Positions 34,035-42,867 are shown, numbered from the stretch's first letter. The stretch is 64,000 nt of DNA from Hymenobacter persicinus (GCF_004167665.1 NZ_SEWE01000017.1:1-64000), one strand, 5' to 3'. Numbers and translations: made by a program. Notes: generated by a model not told the origin, from the sequence alone.

Positions 34035-34136
34035 AATAGTGGAGTGGTGAAATGGGGAGTTTGCTGTTCTGACGGTGCCCGCTCCGGCCCGACAGCCGCT
34101 CACCCGCTTGCTACCTCACCCGCTCATCCCGCACGA
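34031..34136. repeat. Octamer-arm inverted element, copy 3
   Basis: The left arm GGTGAAATAGTGG starts at the stop codon of the membrane protein. The core begins GTTCTGACGGTGCC, and the right arm is CTCACCCGCTTGCTACCTC. More diverged than the copies at 11.4 and 58.5 kb. It fills the gap to the TTG start of the regulator. Confidence 0.6.
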
Positions 34137-34138
34137 CA

Positions 34139-34438
34139 TTGAAACACCTCATCCATACGCTCAATAAGGCTTTCGACAACCGCGTGCGGTTGGGCGTCAT
34201 GGCGGTGCTCATGGCCAACGAATCAGTGAGCTTCAACGAACTCAAGGAAGCCCTCGACCTGACCGACGGCAACCTCGCCAGCCACGTGTCGGCCCTGGAA
34301 AAGGTGGGCTACGTGCTGGTCAGCAAGCAGTTCGTGGGTAAAAAACCTAACACCACCTACCAGGCCTCGAAGGAAGGCAAAACCGCCTTTCAGGACCACC
34401 TGACGGCCCTCGAAAAGTTATTGCGCGGCCCCGCGTGA
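34139..34438 (+). CDS. Winged-helix transcriptional regulator (MarR/ArsR-like, DUF-type HTH)
   Basis: This is a 99-residue regulator. The TTG start is supported by protein similarity from residue 1 (LIHTLNKAFDNRVRLGVMAVLMANESVSFNELKEALDLTDGNLASHVSALEKVGYV). The recognition helix is DLTDGNLASHVSALE, and the wing follows (VSKQFVGKKPNTTYQASKEG). It has the length of the winged helix DNA-binding proteins of the PF13601 type. It lies between two promoters carrying the same palindrome, suggesting that it regulates both the operon it belongs to and the DUF4173 operon. No sensor or metal-binding residues are evident. Confidence 0.82.
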   Translation: MKHLIHTLNKAFDNRVRLGVMAVLMANESVSFNELKEALDLTDGNLASHVSALEKVGYVLVSKQFVGKKPNTTYQASKEGKTAFQDHLTALEKLLRGPA

Positions 34439-34453
34439 TATTTTTTTGCCGAT

Positions 34454-34472
34454 TTACTTTGAAACACAAAGT
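34454..34472 (+). promoter_or_regulatory. CTTTG-N5-CAAAG operator (site 2) over the DUF4173 promoter
   Basis: A 17-base palindrome ACTTTGAAACACAAAGT (34456-34472). The half-site TTTG is also the end of a near-consensus -7 element TTACTTTG. The DUF4173 ATG is at 34491. Confidence 0.6.
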
Positions 34473-34490
34473 TCTTTTTAAAAATAAATC

Positions 34491-36140
34491 ATGACTACCT
34501 ACCCAGTTTCAGCGGCGGCTTGGCCGGCCGCCGCCACGCCCCCGGTGCCCCCGTTTCCGCTCACGGCCCTGCAAAAGCTGCTGCTGCCGGTGGGCGCCAT
34601 TCTGTTCGACCTGCTGTTCTGGCAGGAACGGGCCGCCCTGAACCTGCTGCTGTACACGGTTTTCGTGGTGGGAGCGGTACTGGCCGGCCTGCCGCGAGCT
34701 TCGGCTGCCTGGCGCTCGGGCTACTTCTGGCTGACGCTCCTGGGCACGCTGCTCAGTGCCGGCTTGGTAGCCTACTACGGCTCCGACGCCGCCCGGCTGA
34801 GCTGCGTGGCCTCGCTGGCAACCTGGCTGGGCTACGTCAACCAGGCCCACCTGAAGCTGGTCGGCTTTGCCCTGCTCACGGGAGCGGGCAACCTGCGCCC
34901 GGCCGCGCGCCGGCTCTGGCAGATGCTGCGGCTGCCGCGCAACGTGGGCGGCCAGGTGAGCCGGGGCTGGTACTACGGTCGGCTGCTGGGCGTGCCCCTA
35001 GCGGCGCTGGTATTGTTTCACGTGCTGTTCGTGGTGGCCAACCCCCGCTACGGCGCCCTGAGCAGCCGGTTTCTGGACCTGCTGAGCCAGGCCCTGGAGC
35101 AGCTTTTTGCGCGGCTGTCCGTTCCCCACCTGCTGTTTTTTGCCCTGGGTTTGCTGCTGACGGCCGGGGCCATCTTTATCATTCCGGTCCACTTTTTTGC
35201 CGACCAGGAGTCGCGCTACGCCGAGTTTGTGCGCCGCAGCCGCGACCGGGTGGCGTCCTTCGCCGTGCGCCGGCCCGATTTCCGCCCCCGGGAGTTTGGG
35301 GTGCTGGACCTGCGCCGGGAGTATCTGGTGGCCCTGAGCCTGATCGGGCTGGTCAACGTGCTGCTGCTGGTCGTGAATGCCATTGACATTCGCTGGATCT
35401 GGTTTGGCTTCGTGCCCGCCCCGGGCTTCGACCTGACCCAGTTTGTGCACGAGGGCACCTACGTGCTGATTCTGAGTATTCTGCTGGCTATGGGCATTGT
35501 GCTGTGGTTTTTCCGCCGCAACCTGAACTTCTACCGGCCGGGACTGCCGACGTTGCGCGGGCTGGCCACGGTGTGGGTGCTGCAGAATGTGGTGCTGGCC
35601 GTGTCGGTGGCGCTGCGCAACTACTACTACATCCAGTACACCGGCCTGGCTTATAAGCGCATCGGGGTGTGCGGGTTTCTGCTGCTGACCTTCTTCGGGC
35701 TGGCTACGGTGCTGCTCAAAATCTGGCAGCGGCGCTCGGCGTATTCCCTGGTTCGGCTCAACGCCCTGGCCGTTTACGCCGTGCTGCTGCTGGCAGCCGG
35801 CAACTGGGAAAGCTGGATTGTGCGCTATAACCTACAGCCCCGCTTCCGCCAAGTCGACTACGGCTTCCTGCTCGACATGCCCGACCGGGTGCTGCCCGAG
35901 CTGGCCGCCCGCGAAGCTTCCCTGGCCGGCCGCGACCTAAACCGGGAGGGCGGCCCCGACGTGTGGGTGCCCCTGCCCGAGCTGACGGCCCGGCAGCAGC
36001 TGCACGCCCGCATCGTGGGCTTCCAGGCCCAGCAGGCCCGGCGCCACTGGCCCAGCTACACCTGGACCGACTACGAGGCCGCGCAATACTTCGAAACCCA
36101 CCCCGTCAGCGCCGCCCGCCATGCTCCAGTTCGGAATTAG
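34491..36140 (+). CDS. DUF4173-family membrane protein
   Basis: This is a 549-residue protein with about twelve hydrophobic segments. The central conserved part (FGVLDLRREYLVALSLIGLVNVLLLVVNAIDIRWIWFGFVP, FDLTQFVHEGTYVLILSILLAMGIVLWFFR) is the DUF4173 (DUF4153-related) signature. A long C-terminal soluble tail ends with EYFETHPVSA-like sequence. Function unknown. Its operator matches that before the regulator operon; its stop overlaps the next gene by 20 bases, so it starts a translationally coupled operon running to about 37974. Confidence 0.75.
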   Translation: MTTYPVSAAAWPAAATPPVPPFPLTALQKLLLPVGAILFDLLFWQERAALNLLLYTVFVVGAVLAGLPRASAAWRSGYFWLTLLGTLLSAGLVAYYGSDAARLSCVASLATWLGYVNQAHLKLVGFALLTGAGNLRPAARRLWQMLRLPRNVGGQVSRGWYYGRLLGVPLAALVLFHVLFVVANPRYGALSSRFLDLLSQALEQLFARLSVPHLLFFALGLLLTAGAIFIIPVHFFADQESRYAEFVRRSRDRVASFAVRRPDFRPREFGVLDLRREYLVALSLIGLVNVLLLVVNAIDIRWIWFGFVPAPGFDLTQFVHEGTYVLILSILLAMGIVLWFFRRNLNFYRPGLPTLRGLATVWVLQNVVLAVSVALRNYYYIQYTGLAYKRIGVCGFLLLTFFGLATVLLKIWQRRSAYSLVRLNALAVYAVLLLAAGNWESWIVRYNLQPRFRQVDYGFLLDMPDRVLPELAAREASLAGRDLNREGGPDVWVPLPELTARQQLHARIVGFQAQQARRHWPSYTWTDYEAAQYFETHPVSAARHAPVRN

Positions 36141-36357
36141 CCTGCTCATGGTGCTGGTCTGCGCCGGGGGCGTGGCGGTACTGGCCCTGGTGCTGGCCTG
36201 GCAGGAGCGGGCCGCCGCCCCCGACGTGCGCCGGCAGCGCCTAGTGGTGCTGGTGCTGCCCGTCGCCAGCGCCGTGCTGGCCCTGCTGCTCGGGGCGGTG
36301 TTTCTGCTGCTGCTGATCTGGTCGCCCCAGGGCGCCGAGCTGCTTGCCAGTCGCTGA
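36121..36357 (+). CDS. Small membrane protein
   Basis: The product has 78 residues and two transmembrane segments (LQFGISLLMVLVCAGGVAVLALVLAW and LVVLVLPVASAVLALLLGAVFLLLLIW) joined by a basic loop. The ATG lies 20 bases inside the DUF4173 gene. No family recognised. Confidence 0.55.
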   Translation: MLQFGISLLMVLVCAGGVAVLALVLAWQERAAAPDVRRQRLVVLVLPVASAVLALLLGAVFLLLLIWSPQGAELLASR

Positions 36358-36399
36358 GCGCATCCTGCTTTTTCCAGTTCGTCTTCTACTTCATTTTGT

Positions 36400-36825
36400 A
36401 TGGAAATCAATCGTTCTACGGCCCCGGAGGCCGAAATTACCGCCCTGGGCCGCTGGCTGGCCGGGGCCCAGCAGCTCAAGGATACCATCACCATTCTGGG
36501 CATGAACTTCCTGCTGCTGTTCGGCCTGCTGGTCTTTGGGCTGCCCATTCCCGGCCTGGTGCTGTACTTTCTGCGCTGGCGCCTGGTTCGGGGCAAGGGC
36601 AGTCGGGCCTACGCCACCCGTCTGTGGGCCTGTAGCCTGGTTCACGAAGTGCTGTGCGCGGCGCTGTTTGCCTCCACCGAACTCAGGGCCGAGCTGCACG
36701 AACTGGCCGACTACCTGTGCCTGGGCTACGCGCTGGGCGCGCTGCTGAGCGCAGGCGGCCTGCTGACGACCCTCACCGCCGACTCCACTTCTTACCCCGC
36801 TTCCGATGAGCCTGACCCCGCTTAA
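36400..36825 (+). CDS. Small membrane protein
   Basis: The product has 141 residues. The N-terminus is soluble (EINRSTAPEAEITALGRWLAG), then three transmembrane segments follow (ITILGMNFLLLFGLLVFGLPIPGLVLYFL; LWACSLVHEVLCAALFA; LGYALGALLSAGGLLTTL). The C-terminus overlaps the next start by 20 bases. No family recognised. Confidence 0.5.
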   Translation: MEINRSTAPEAEITALGRWLAGAQQLKDTITILGMNFLLLFGLLVFGLPIPGLVLYFLRWRLVRGKGSRAYATRLWACSLVHEVLCAALFASTELRAELHELADYLCLGYALGALLSAGGLLTTLTADSTSYPASDEPDPA

Positions 36826-37207
36826 CGAATCTGGGCGCTGGCCCAACGCCGGCCGCAGCCTGAGCGTGCTGGTGGCCGTGGCAGCTGTGCTCTGGCTCTG
36901 GGTGCAGCTGCCGGCCTGGTACGCCGCCGGCCACGCCGCCGACGAAACCGGGCAGCGGCTTACTCACTTGGTCTACAACGAGTGGACGGCCCTGGCGCTG
37001 GTGGCTGCCGCCAATCTGATTGTAGCCCGGGGGACCACGGCCCCGATGTGGCGGCTGGGGCAGTGCATCGAGCTGCGCGGCATGAAGGGCGCCTTCGTGT
37101 TTATTCTGGGGTTGCTGTTTCACCTGCTCGTCGGGGGCTTCGGGGTGGTAGTGCTGGGCCTGACCCTGTTCGACGCGCCCGCCGCCGCGCCCTTTGCGAG
37201 CAACTAA
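36806..37207 (+). CDS. Small membrane protein
   Basis: The product has 133 residues with three hydrophobic segments (SVLVAVAAVLWLWVQLP, EWTALALVAAANLIVA, AFVFILGLLFHLLVGGFGVVVLGLTLF). It overlaps the preceding gene by 20 bases and precedes the next by 12. No family recognised. Confidence 0.5.
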   Translation: MSLTPLNESGRWPNAGRSLSVLVAVAAVLWLWVQLPAWYAAGHAADETGQRLTHLVYNEWTALALVAAANLIVARGTTAPMWRLGQCIELRGMKGAFVFILGLLFHLLVGGFGVVVLGLTLFDAPAAAPFASN

Positions 37208-37219
37208 CGTGCTGCTGCC

Positions 37220-37570
37220 ATGCTCCTGAATTTCGTGCGTCTCGTGCTGCGCCAATGCCCGCCGCTGCTGGGCTGGACGCTGGGCGTAATCGTCTTTGCG
37301 CTGCTCAACAGCGGCTTTCACCACGAACTGTGGCCCCACACGCCCCTGGCGCGGCCGGTGTTCATCACCCTGCTCTGGGCCGGCCTGCTCACGCTGCCCT
37401 GGCTGGCGGCCCGCGTAGCCTGGCGCCTGGCCGACGCGGTGGCGAGCTTTTTCTGGCAGACGGTGTGGCGGCTGGCGGCGGTGGCCGGCTACGGCGGGGC
37501 CGTGCTTTCTTCGGCGGGCGGCGTGGTGGCCATGAGCTTTATGTGGGCCGAGTGGATTTCTTCCCATTAG
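37220..37570 (+). CDS. Small membrane protein, paralogue of the next gene
   Basis: The product has 116 residues. It shares with the 37639 product the pattern PPLLGWTLGVIV ... FITLLWAGLLTLPWLAARVAWRLADAV ... FWQTVWRLAAVAGYGGAVLSS, with three hydrophobic segments in the same order. A tandem duplication. Function unknown. Confidence 0.55.
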   Translation: MLLNFVRLVLRQCPPLLGWTLGVIVFALLNSGFHHELWPHTPLARPVFITLLWAGLLTLPWLAARVAWRLADAVASFFWQTVWRLAAVAGYGGAVLSSAGGVVAMSFMWAEWISSH

Positions 37571-37638
37571 AGCGGCGGGAACTGCGGCAGTTATGCTATT
37601 TTTCAGCCGTTTCCTTGTTCCTTTGGCTTATTGCATCC

Positions 37639-37974
37639 ATGAATATCCTCCAAATCCAGCAGCTGATGCGGCGAGTTACCCCGCGGCTGCTGGGCTGGGC
37701 GCTGGGCGGGCTGGTGGGCGTTCTGGTACTCAGTCCCTTCACGCTGGGCTTGTTGTCTGATGAGCAGGTGGCCAGCCGCATGTTTGCTTACCTGGTAGGG
37801 CTGTGCCTGCTGCCGCTGCCCTGGATTGGGCCCTACGTAGCCTGGCAGCTAGCCAACCAGGTAACCAGTCCGTTCTGGAAGGCTGGCTGGCGTTTTCTTA
37901 CCGTGGCAGGCTGCGCCGGAGCGCTGCTGGCGTCCATCGGCATTTACTGGGGAGTCGCGTTTACGCTGGGCTAA
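37639..37974 (+). CDS. Small membrane protein, paralogue of the previous gene
   Basis: The product has 111 residues from the ATG at 37639. Matching blocks are PRLLGWALGGLV, LLPLPWIGPYVAWQLANQV and FWKAGWRFLTVAGCAGALLAS. It is the last gene of the operator-2 run. The 147 bases to the next CDS contain only the PBP1A promoter. Confidence 0.55.
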   Translation: MNILQIQQLMRRVTPRLLGWALGGLVGVLVLSPFTLGLLSDEQVASRMFAYLVGLCLLPLPWIGPYVAWQLANQVTSPFWKAGWRFLTVAGCAGALLASIGIYWGVAFTLG

Positions 37975-38065
37975 CACCAACGGTGCGCTGCCCTACCCGG
38001 CTGCGGCTAACTCCCGATTCGGCTAAAGGCCCTACTTTCGTTCGTGTCGGGCCGCGGGTAAGCGG

Positions 38066-38073
38066 TATATTTG
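38066..38073 (+). promoter_or_regulatory. -7 element for the PBP1A gene
   Basis: TATATTTG, 49 bases before the ATG at 38122. It overlaps an earlier in-frame start at 38071, which supports the later one. Confidence 0.55.
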
Positions 38074-38121
38074 CCGGCTAGTTGCCGGGGCTGCGGCCTC
38101 ACCCGACTCAATTCGCTCCGC

Positions 38122-40494
38122 ATGTCTGCTCCCGAACAGCCCAATTCCACTTCTACCTCCCGCCCCGCGCGCCGCTGGCCCAACCTCGTGTCGCGCACCG
38201 TGTGGGCGTTTTTCGTGGTTTTTCTGGGTATTTTTCTGCTCTACCCCATCCTGGTAAAAAGCAATTTCCTGTTTCTGTTCGGCAAGTCGCCGGGCCTGGA
38301 AGACCTGGAAAGCCCCCGGGTGGAGCAGGCCTCGGAGCTCTACACCGCCGACGGCGTGCTGCTGGGCAAATACTTCCGCGAAAACCGCGCTCCGGTACCC
38401 TACAGCAAGATTTCGCCCCTGCTCATCAAGGCCCTCATTGCCACCGAGGACGTGCGCTTCTACGACCATTCCGGCATCGACCTGACGGCCCTGGCCCGGG
38501 CCGTGGCCGGGGGCGGCAAAAACGGCGGCGGTTCCACCCTGAGTCAGCAGCTGGCCAAGAACCTTTACAAAATCCGCCGCGGCGACAAGGGCCTGCTCGG
38601 CCATATTCCGCTGGTCAACATCCTCGTCATTAAAACCAAGGAATGGCTGACGGCCGTGGAGCTCGAGCGGCGCTACACCAAGGAGGAAATCCTGAAAATG
38701 TACCTGAACACCGTCGAGTTTGGCTCGACGGCCTACGGCATCAAGGTGGCGGCCAAAACCTTCTTCAACACCTCCGCCGACAGCCTCAAGCCCGAGGAGG
38801 CGGCCATGCTGGTGGGCGTGCTCAACAACCCCACGGCCTTCAACCCGCGCTTCCATCCCGATGCCGCCCTCAAGCGTCGCAACGTGGTGCTGGAGCGCAT
38901 GAGCCAGGCCCGGGTGCTGCCCGCCGCCGCCATCGACTCGTTGCAGAAGCTGCCCATCGTGCTGCACTACCGCGTTGAGAAGCACATCGACGGACCCGAT
39001 ACGTACTTCCGCGGGGCCGTGAGCCAGTTTGTGAACAAGTGGTGCGAGGCCAACGGCTACGACATGTACCGCGACGGGCTGAAAATCTATACCACCATCG
39101 ACTCGCGGATGCAGGCCCACGCCGAAGAAGCCCTGCAGGAGCGCATGAAGCGCCTGCAGCGCGACTTCGACAACTTCTGGCGTAACCGCGGTGGCAACCC
39201 CTGGGTGGACGACGAAGGCCACGAAATTCCGGACTTCATCGAAACCCAGATGAAGCGCACCGACCAGTACAAACTGCTGGCCGCGCGCTACAAGGGCCAG
39301 CCCGCCCGCCTCGACTCGGCTTTGCACGCCAAGCGGCCCATGAAGGTATTTACCTGGAAGGGCGACGGCGACACCACGCTGGTGCTGTCCCCGCTCGACT
39401 CGCTGGCCTACTACAAGCACTTTCTGCACGCGGGTATGATGACCATGGACCCCTTCACGGGCCACGTGAAAGCCTGGGTGGGCGGCATCAACTACCGCTT
39501 CTTCAAGTACGACCACGTCAAGCAGGGCCGGCGCCAGGCTGGCTCCACCTTCAAGCCTTTCGTGTACCTGACTGCCCTCGACAACGGCTACACGCCCTGC
39601 GACCGAATCCGGGACCAGCGCGTGACTATCAACTACGTCGAGAATGGCAAGCCCATGGAGTGGAAGCCCGACAACGTGACCCGGGAGTACACCGGCATCA
39701 ACATGACTTTGCGCCACGCCATGGCCCGCTCGGTAAACTCCGTCACGGCCCAGCTCACCGAGAAAGTCGGCTGGGACAACGTGGTCAAGTACGCCCATAA
39801 GGTCGGTATCACGAGCCCGCTGCTGTCGGTGCCCAGCATCGGCCTGGGCTCGGGCGGCGACGTGAGCGTGTACGAAATGGTGGATGCCTACAGCACCTTC
39901 GTCAACAATGGCTTCCAGAGTGAGCCCCAGTACATTACCCGCATCGAGGACCGCAACGGCAACGTCATCAAGCAGTTTGACCCCAAGCAACGGCGCGCTA
40001 TTCCGTCGGAAACGGCTTGGCTGATGCTTTACATGCTGCGCGGCGGCATGGACGAGCCCGGGGGCACCTCCCAGGCGCTGTGGGAGTACGAGCTCTGGAA
40101 AAAAGACAATCAGATTGGGGGCAAGACCGGCACCACCTCCAACTACTCCGACGGCTGGTACATGGGCGTGACCAAAGACCTCGTGACGGGCGTCTGGGTG
40201 GGCGGCGAAGACCGCAGCATTCACTTCCAGGGCTCCCAGCAGGGGGAAGGCGGCCGCATGGCGCTGCCCATCTTCGGGGCCTACATGGAAAAGCTCTACC
40301 AGGACAAGGACCTCGACATCACCATGGGCCCCTTCCCGCGGCCGACAACGAAAATCACCAAAAAGTACATCTGCGTGTCGGAGTCGGAGCCGCGGCGCCG
40401 CCGGGAAGTGCCCATCGATACCATTGCTACCGACAACCTGCTGGAAAACCTCAACAACGGCGGCGGGGCCTTGCCCGACAGCCTAAAGCTGTAG
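38122..40494 (+). CDS. Penicillin-binding protein 1A (bifunctional transglycosylase/transpeptidase)
   Basis: The product has 790 residues from the ATG at 38122. One transmembrane segment near residue 30 (VWAFFVVFLGIFLLYPIL) anchors it in the inner membrane. The GT51 domain contains the catalytic Glu109 in IATEDVRFYDHSGID and the motif GGSTLSQQLAKNLY, and polymerises lipid II glycan strands. The transpeptidase domain has the SxxK motif at Ser475-Lys478 (GSTFKPF), an SVNSV motif and the K668TG triad (GKTGTTSNYSDGWYMG). The short C-terminal tail is Arg-rich. Length is normal. Confidence 0.94.
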   Translation: MSAPEQPNSTSTSRPARRWPNLVSRTVWAFFVVFLGIFLLYPILVKSNFLFLFGKSPGLEDLESPRVEQASELYTADGVLLGKYFRENRAPVPYSKISPLLIKALIATEDVRFYDHSGIDLTALARAVAGGGKNGGGSTLSQQLAKNLYKIRRGDKGLLGHIPLVNILVIKTKEWLTAVELERRYTKEEILKMYLNTVEFGSTAYGIKVAAKTFFNTSADSLKPEEAAMLVGVLNNPTAFNPRFHPDAALKRRNVVLERMSQARVLPAAAIDSLQKLPIVLHYRVEKHIDGPDTYFRGAVSQFVNKWCEANGYDMYRDGLKIYTTIDSRMQAHAEEALQERMKRLQRDFDNFWRNRGGNPWVDDEGHEIPDFIETQMKRTDQYKLLAARYKGQPARLDSALHAKRPMKVFTWKGDGDTTLVLSPLDSLAYYKHFLHAGMMTMDPFTGHVKAWVGGINYRFFKYDHVKQGRRQAGSTFKPFVYLTALDNGYTPCDRIRDQRVTINYVENGKPMEWKPDNVTREYTGINMTLRHAMARSVNSVTAQLTEKVGWDNVVKYAHKVGITSPLLSVPSIGLGSGGDVSVYEMVDAYSTFVNNGFQSEPQYITRIEDRNGNVIKQFDPKQRRAIPSETAWLMLYMLRGGMDEPGGTSQALWEYELWKKDNQIGGKTGTTSNYSDGWYMGVTKDLVTGVWVGGEDRSIHFQGSQQGEGGRMALPIFGAYMEKLYQDKDLDITMGPFPRPTTKITKKYICVSESEPRRRREVPIDTIATDNLLENLNNGGGALPDSLKL

Positions 40495-40518
40495 GCTGAA
40501 CAACAGGTTTCATTCCAT

Positions 40519-40556
40519 AGAAAAGCCCCGCTGAGCTATTCGGCGGGGCTTTTCTA
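40519..40556. terminator. Bidirectional terminator
   Basis: AGAAAAGCCCCGC pairs with GCGGGGCTTTTCT, between convergent PBP1A and epimerase genes. Confidence 0.85.
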
Positions 40557-40580
40557 TGAAATTAGGGTTTGAGCCTATGG

Positions 40581-41498
40581 TTACTCTTCTTCCCCGTAAA
40601 ACGATTCCAGGGCGCCACGGAGCTCCGGATACTCGAAGCGGAAGCCCTGGTTGAGCACTTTTTGGGCACTCACGCGCTGGGAGCCCAGCACAATTTCGCT
40701 CATCTCGCCCATCATCAGCTTCAGGCCAAAGGCGGGCACCTTGGGCAGCACCAATGGGCGGTGCATTACCTCGGCCAGGGTTTCGGTGAATTCTTGGTTC
40801 GTGACCGGGTTGGGGGCCACCGCGTTGTAGGTGCCCTGCCACTGCGGCTCCTCGAGCACCTGCATAAACAGCCGGCAGAGGTCGTCGAGGTGAATCCAGG
40901 ACATAAACTGCTTGCCTGAGCCCAACGGGGCGCCGGCCATCATTTTCACCGTGCGCGCCAGCGGCACCAGGGCGCCGCCTTCGGGGCTGAGCACGATGCC
41001 AATGCGCATGAGCACGGTGCGGATGCCCAGCTCCTGCACCCGGCGTCCGGCCTTTTCCCACTGTTGCGACACGTCCACCAGAAAATCGTCGGTGGAAGCG
41101 GGCGCGGTGTCTTCCGTGACCAGCGCGTCGCCGCTGTCGCCGTAAATGCCGATGGCCGAGGCCGACAGAAACGTGCGTACGTGCTGGTTGTCTTTGGCCA
41201 GTTCACGGGCAATAAGGCTGGTGCCCTGCAGGCGGCTGGTCAGAATCTCGTGCTTCCGCTCCCGGGTCCACTTGCCGTCCGATACGCTGGAGCCGGCTAG
41301 GTTAATGATGTAGTCGGCGTAGGGCACGGCGGCCTCGTCGATGGTGCCGGTGGCGGGGTCCCAGCGGAAACTACGGTAGCGGCTCTGGCTGGGGTGCCGA
41401 CTCAGGATGGCCACCTCGTAGCCGGCATCGATGAGCATATCCGCGAGGCGGGTACCAATCAGGCCGGTACCACCGGTAATGAGGACTTTGCGGGACAT
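40581..41498 (-). CDS. TIGR01777-family NAD-dependent epimerase/dehydratase
   Basis: This is a 305-residue short-chain dehydrogenase-type protein. The nucleotide-binding motif VLITGGTGLIGTRLADMLIDAGYEVAILSR opens it. NLAGSSVSDGKWT and LSASAIGIYGDSGD are characteristic of the TIGR01777 (YfcH/SULA-related) family. The C-terminal DUF1731 part (VLPKVPAFGLKLMMGEMSEIVLGSQRVSAQKVL) is present. Its biochemical substrate is not established. Confidence 0.9.
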   Translation of the reverse strand: MSRKVLITGGTGLIGTRLADMLIDAGYEVAILSRHPSQSRYRSFRWDPATGTIDEAAVPYADYIINLAGSSVSDGKWTRERKHEILTSRLQGTSLIARELAKDNQHVRTFLSASAIGIYGDSGDALVTEDTAPASTDDFLVDVSQQWEKAGRRVQELGIRTVLMRIGIVLSPEGGALVPLARTVKMMAGAPLGSGKQFMSWIHLDDLCRLFMQVLEEPQWQGTYNAVAPNPVTNQEFTETLAEVMHRPLVLPKVPAFGLKLMMGEMSEIVLGSQRVSAQKVLNQGFRFEYPELRGALESFYGEEE

Positions 41499-41591
41499 GG
41501 AAAGAACAGCGGAAGCGCGTGGGTGGGTTGCGGATGGGGAAGAGGCAAAACGGGCTGCAAGCTAACAGCTACCAGCCAAATAGCGACGGGG

Positions 41592-42263
41592 CTACTTCCC
41601 GATCTGGCGCAGAAACTCCGCCCGCAGGGCCGGGTCCGTGGCGAAGGCGCCGCCGTATTCGGCCGTGAGCGTGCTGCTGCCCGTGTCGTTGACGCCCCGG
41701 CTCATCACGCACAGGTGGTCGGCCTCGATGAGCACGGCCACGCTGTCGGTGTGCAGGGTTTGCTTGAGCTCCTCGGCAATCTGGCGGGTGAGGCGCTCCT
41801 GTACCTGGGGCCGGCGGGCGTAGTACTGCACCACCCGGTTGAGCTTCGACAGACCCACCACGTGTTCCCCGGGCAGATAAGCCACGTGGGCCTTGCCCAT
41901 AATAGGAACGAAGTGGTGCTCACAGCACGAAAACACGGTAATGTCGCGCTCCACGAGCAGCTGCTGGTAGCCGTAGCGGTTGTCGAAGAGTCGCACGTCG
42001 GGTCGGTGTTTGGGGTCGAGGCCCTTAAACCACTCCTGCACGTACATTTTCGCCACCCGGCGCGGGGTACCCTGCAGGCTGTCGTCGGTCAGGTCGAGGC
42101 CCAGCAGCAGCATGATTTCGCGGAAATGCTCGGCAATGCCGGCAATCTTGGCCTCGTCGGTCAGGGCGAAAGCGTCGGGGCGCAGCGGGGTGCGCAGCCC
42201 GGCGGAGAGGTGAGTATCGGGAAGGCCGGAGCCGTCGGGGGCAGCCGCCGCAGAGTTATCCAT
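41592..42263 (-). CDS. folE: GTP cyclohydrolase I
   Basis: This is a 223-residue enzyme converting GTP to 7,8-dihydroneopterin triphosphate and formate. The zinc ligands are visible: Cys114 and His117 (VFSCCEHHFVPIMGKAHVAYLP) and Cys185 (ADHLCVMSRG). It has a conserved family body plus an N-terminal extension of about 30 residues. The ATG overlaps the queD stop by 8 bases (ATGGATAA), giving translational coupling, so the two pterin enzymes are made together. Confidence 0.95.
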   Translation of the reverse strand: MDNSAAAAPDGSGLPDTHLSAGLRTPLRPDAFALTDEAKIAGIAEHFREIMLLLGLDLTDDSLQGTPRRVAKMYVQEWFKGLDPKHRPDVRLFDNRYGYQQLLVERDITVFSCCEHHFVPIMGKAHVAYLPGEHVVGLSKLNRVVQYYARRPQVQERLTRQIAEELKQTLHTDSVAVLIEADHLCVMSRGVNDTGSSTLTAEYGGAFATDPALRAEFLRQIGK

Positions 42264-42663
42264 GGTATTCTACAAAATTACGGTCCGTCTCGTACAGCGT
42301 GACCGACAAGGCAAAGCGGGGCTCCAAGTGAGCCCGCAGCCGGTTCCAGATGACAACAGCAATATTCTCGGCCGTGGGGTTCAGGTCGCGAAATTCGTCG
42401 GTGTCGAGGTTGAGGTTCCGGTGGTCAAAGGTATCCAGAATCTCGCGCTTGATCAGGTCGCTGAGCTGTTTGAGGTCGTACACGTAGCCAGTGGCCGGGT
42501 CTACCTCGCCGGTGAGGCGGACGGTAAGCTCGTAGTTATGGCCGTGATAGTGAGGGTTGTTGCACTTACCGAACACGCGCTGGTTGTGTTCGTCGCTCCA
42601 CAAGGGATTGTGCAAACGGTGCGCGGCGTTGAAGTGCTCTTTTCGGCAGACGGTGATGGGCAT
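42256..42663 (-). CDS. queD: 6-carboxy-tetrahydropterin synthase / PTPS-family enzyme
   Basis: This is a 135-residue enzyme from the ATG at 42663. Zinc ligands His15 (FNAAHRLHN) and His40/His42 (CNNPHYHGHNYEL) are visible, with catalytic Cys34. The family turns FolE product into 6-carboxy-tetrahydropterin for queuosine or, in other members, 6-pyruvoyl-tetrahydropterin. Coupling to folE points to the queuosine or tetrahydropterin route; which cannot be decided from here as no other que genes are in the window. Confidence 0.9.
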   Translation of the reverse strand: MPITVCRKEHFNAAHRLHNPLWSDEHNQRVFGKCNNPHYHGHNYELTVRLTGEVDPATGYVYDLKQLSDLIKREILDTFDHRNLNLDTDEFRDLNPTAENIAVVIWNRLRAHLEPRFALSVTLYETDRNFVEYHG

Positions 42664-42867
42664 AGTCAGACTGGAACCGGGTGGAGGTGGTTTTGTTGCT
42701 GGGGGTAAATGCCTTATATAGGGCGTAGTCACTGATTTCTAGAGCAATAATTTGGATGCACGAGTGTTTGTTGCAGAAAATTTATATAGTGTATAACTAA
42801 TTTAATAAAAACCCGACTTCTTAAAAAAAATCAATCGGCGGGTGTATCAACATCAAGCGAGTCTGGT

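Noticed and set aside
34031..34136. Intrinsic terminator between the 33399 gene and regulator
   Set aside because: Arms are imperfect and no T-run follows; the sequence matches the octamer element instead.
38032..40224. 730-codon minus-strand frame opposite PBP1A
   Set aside because: It mirrors the PBP1A coding frame; its translation is rich in Val/Gly/His/Ala with no domain, typical of antisense shadows.
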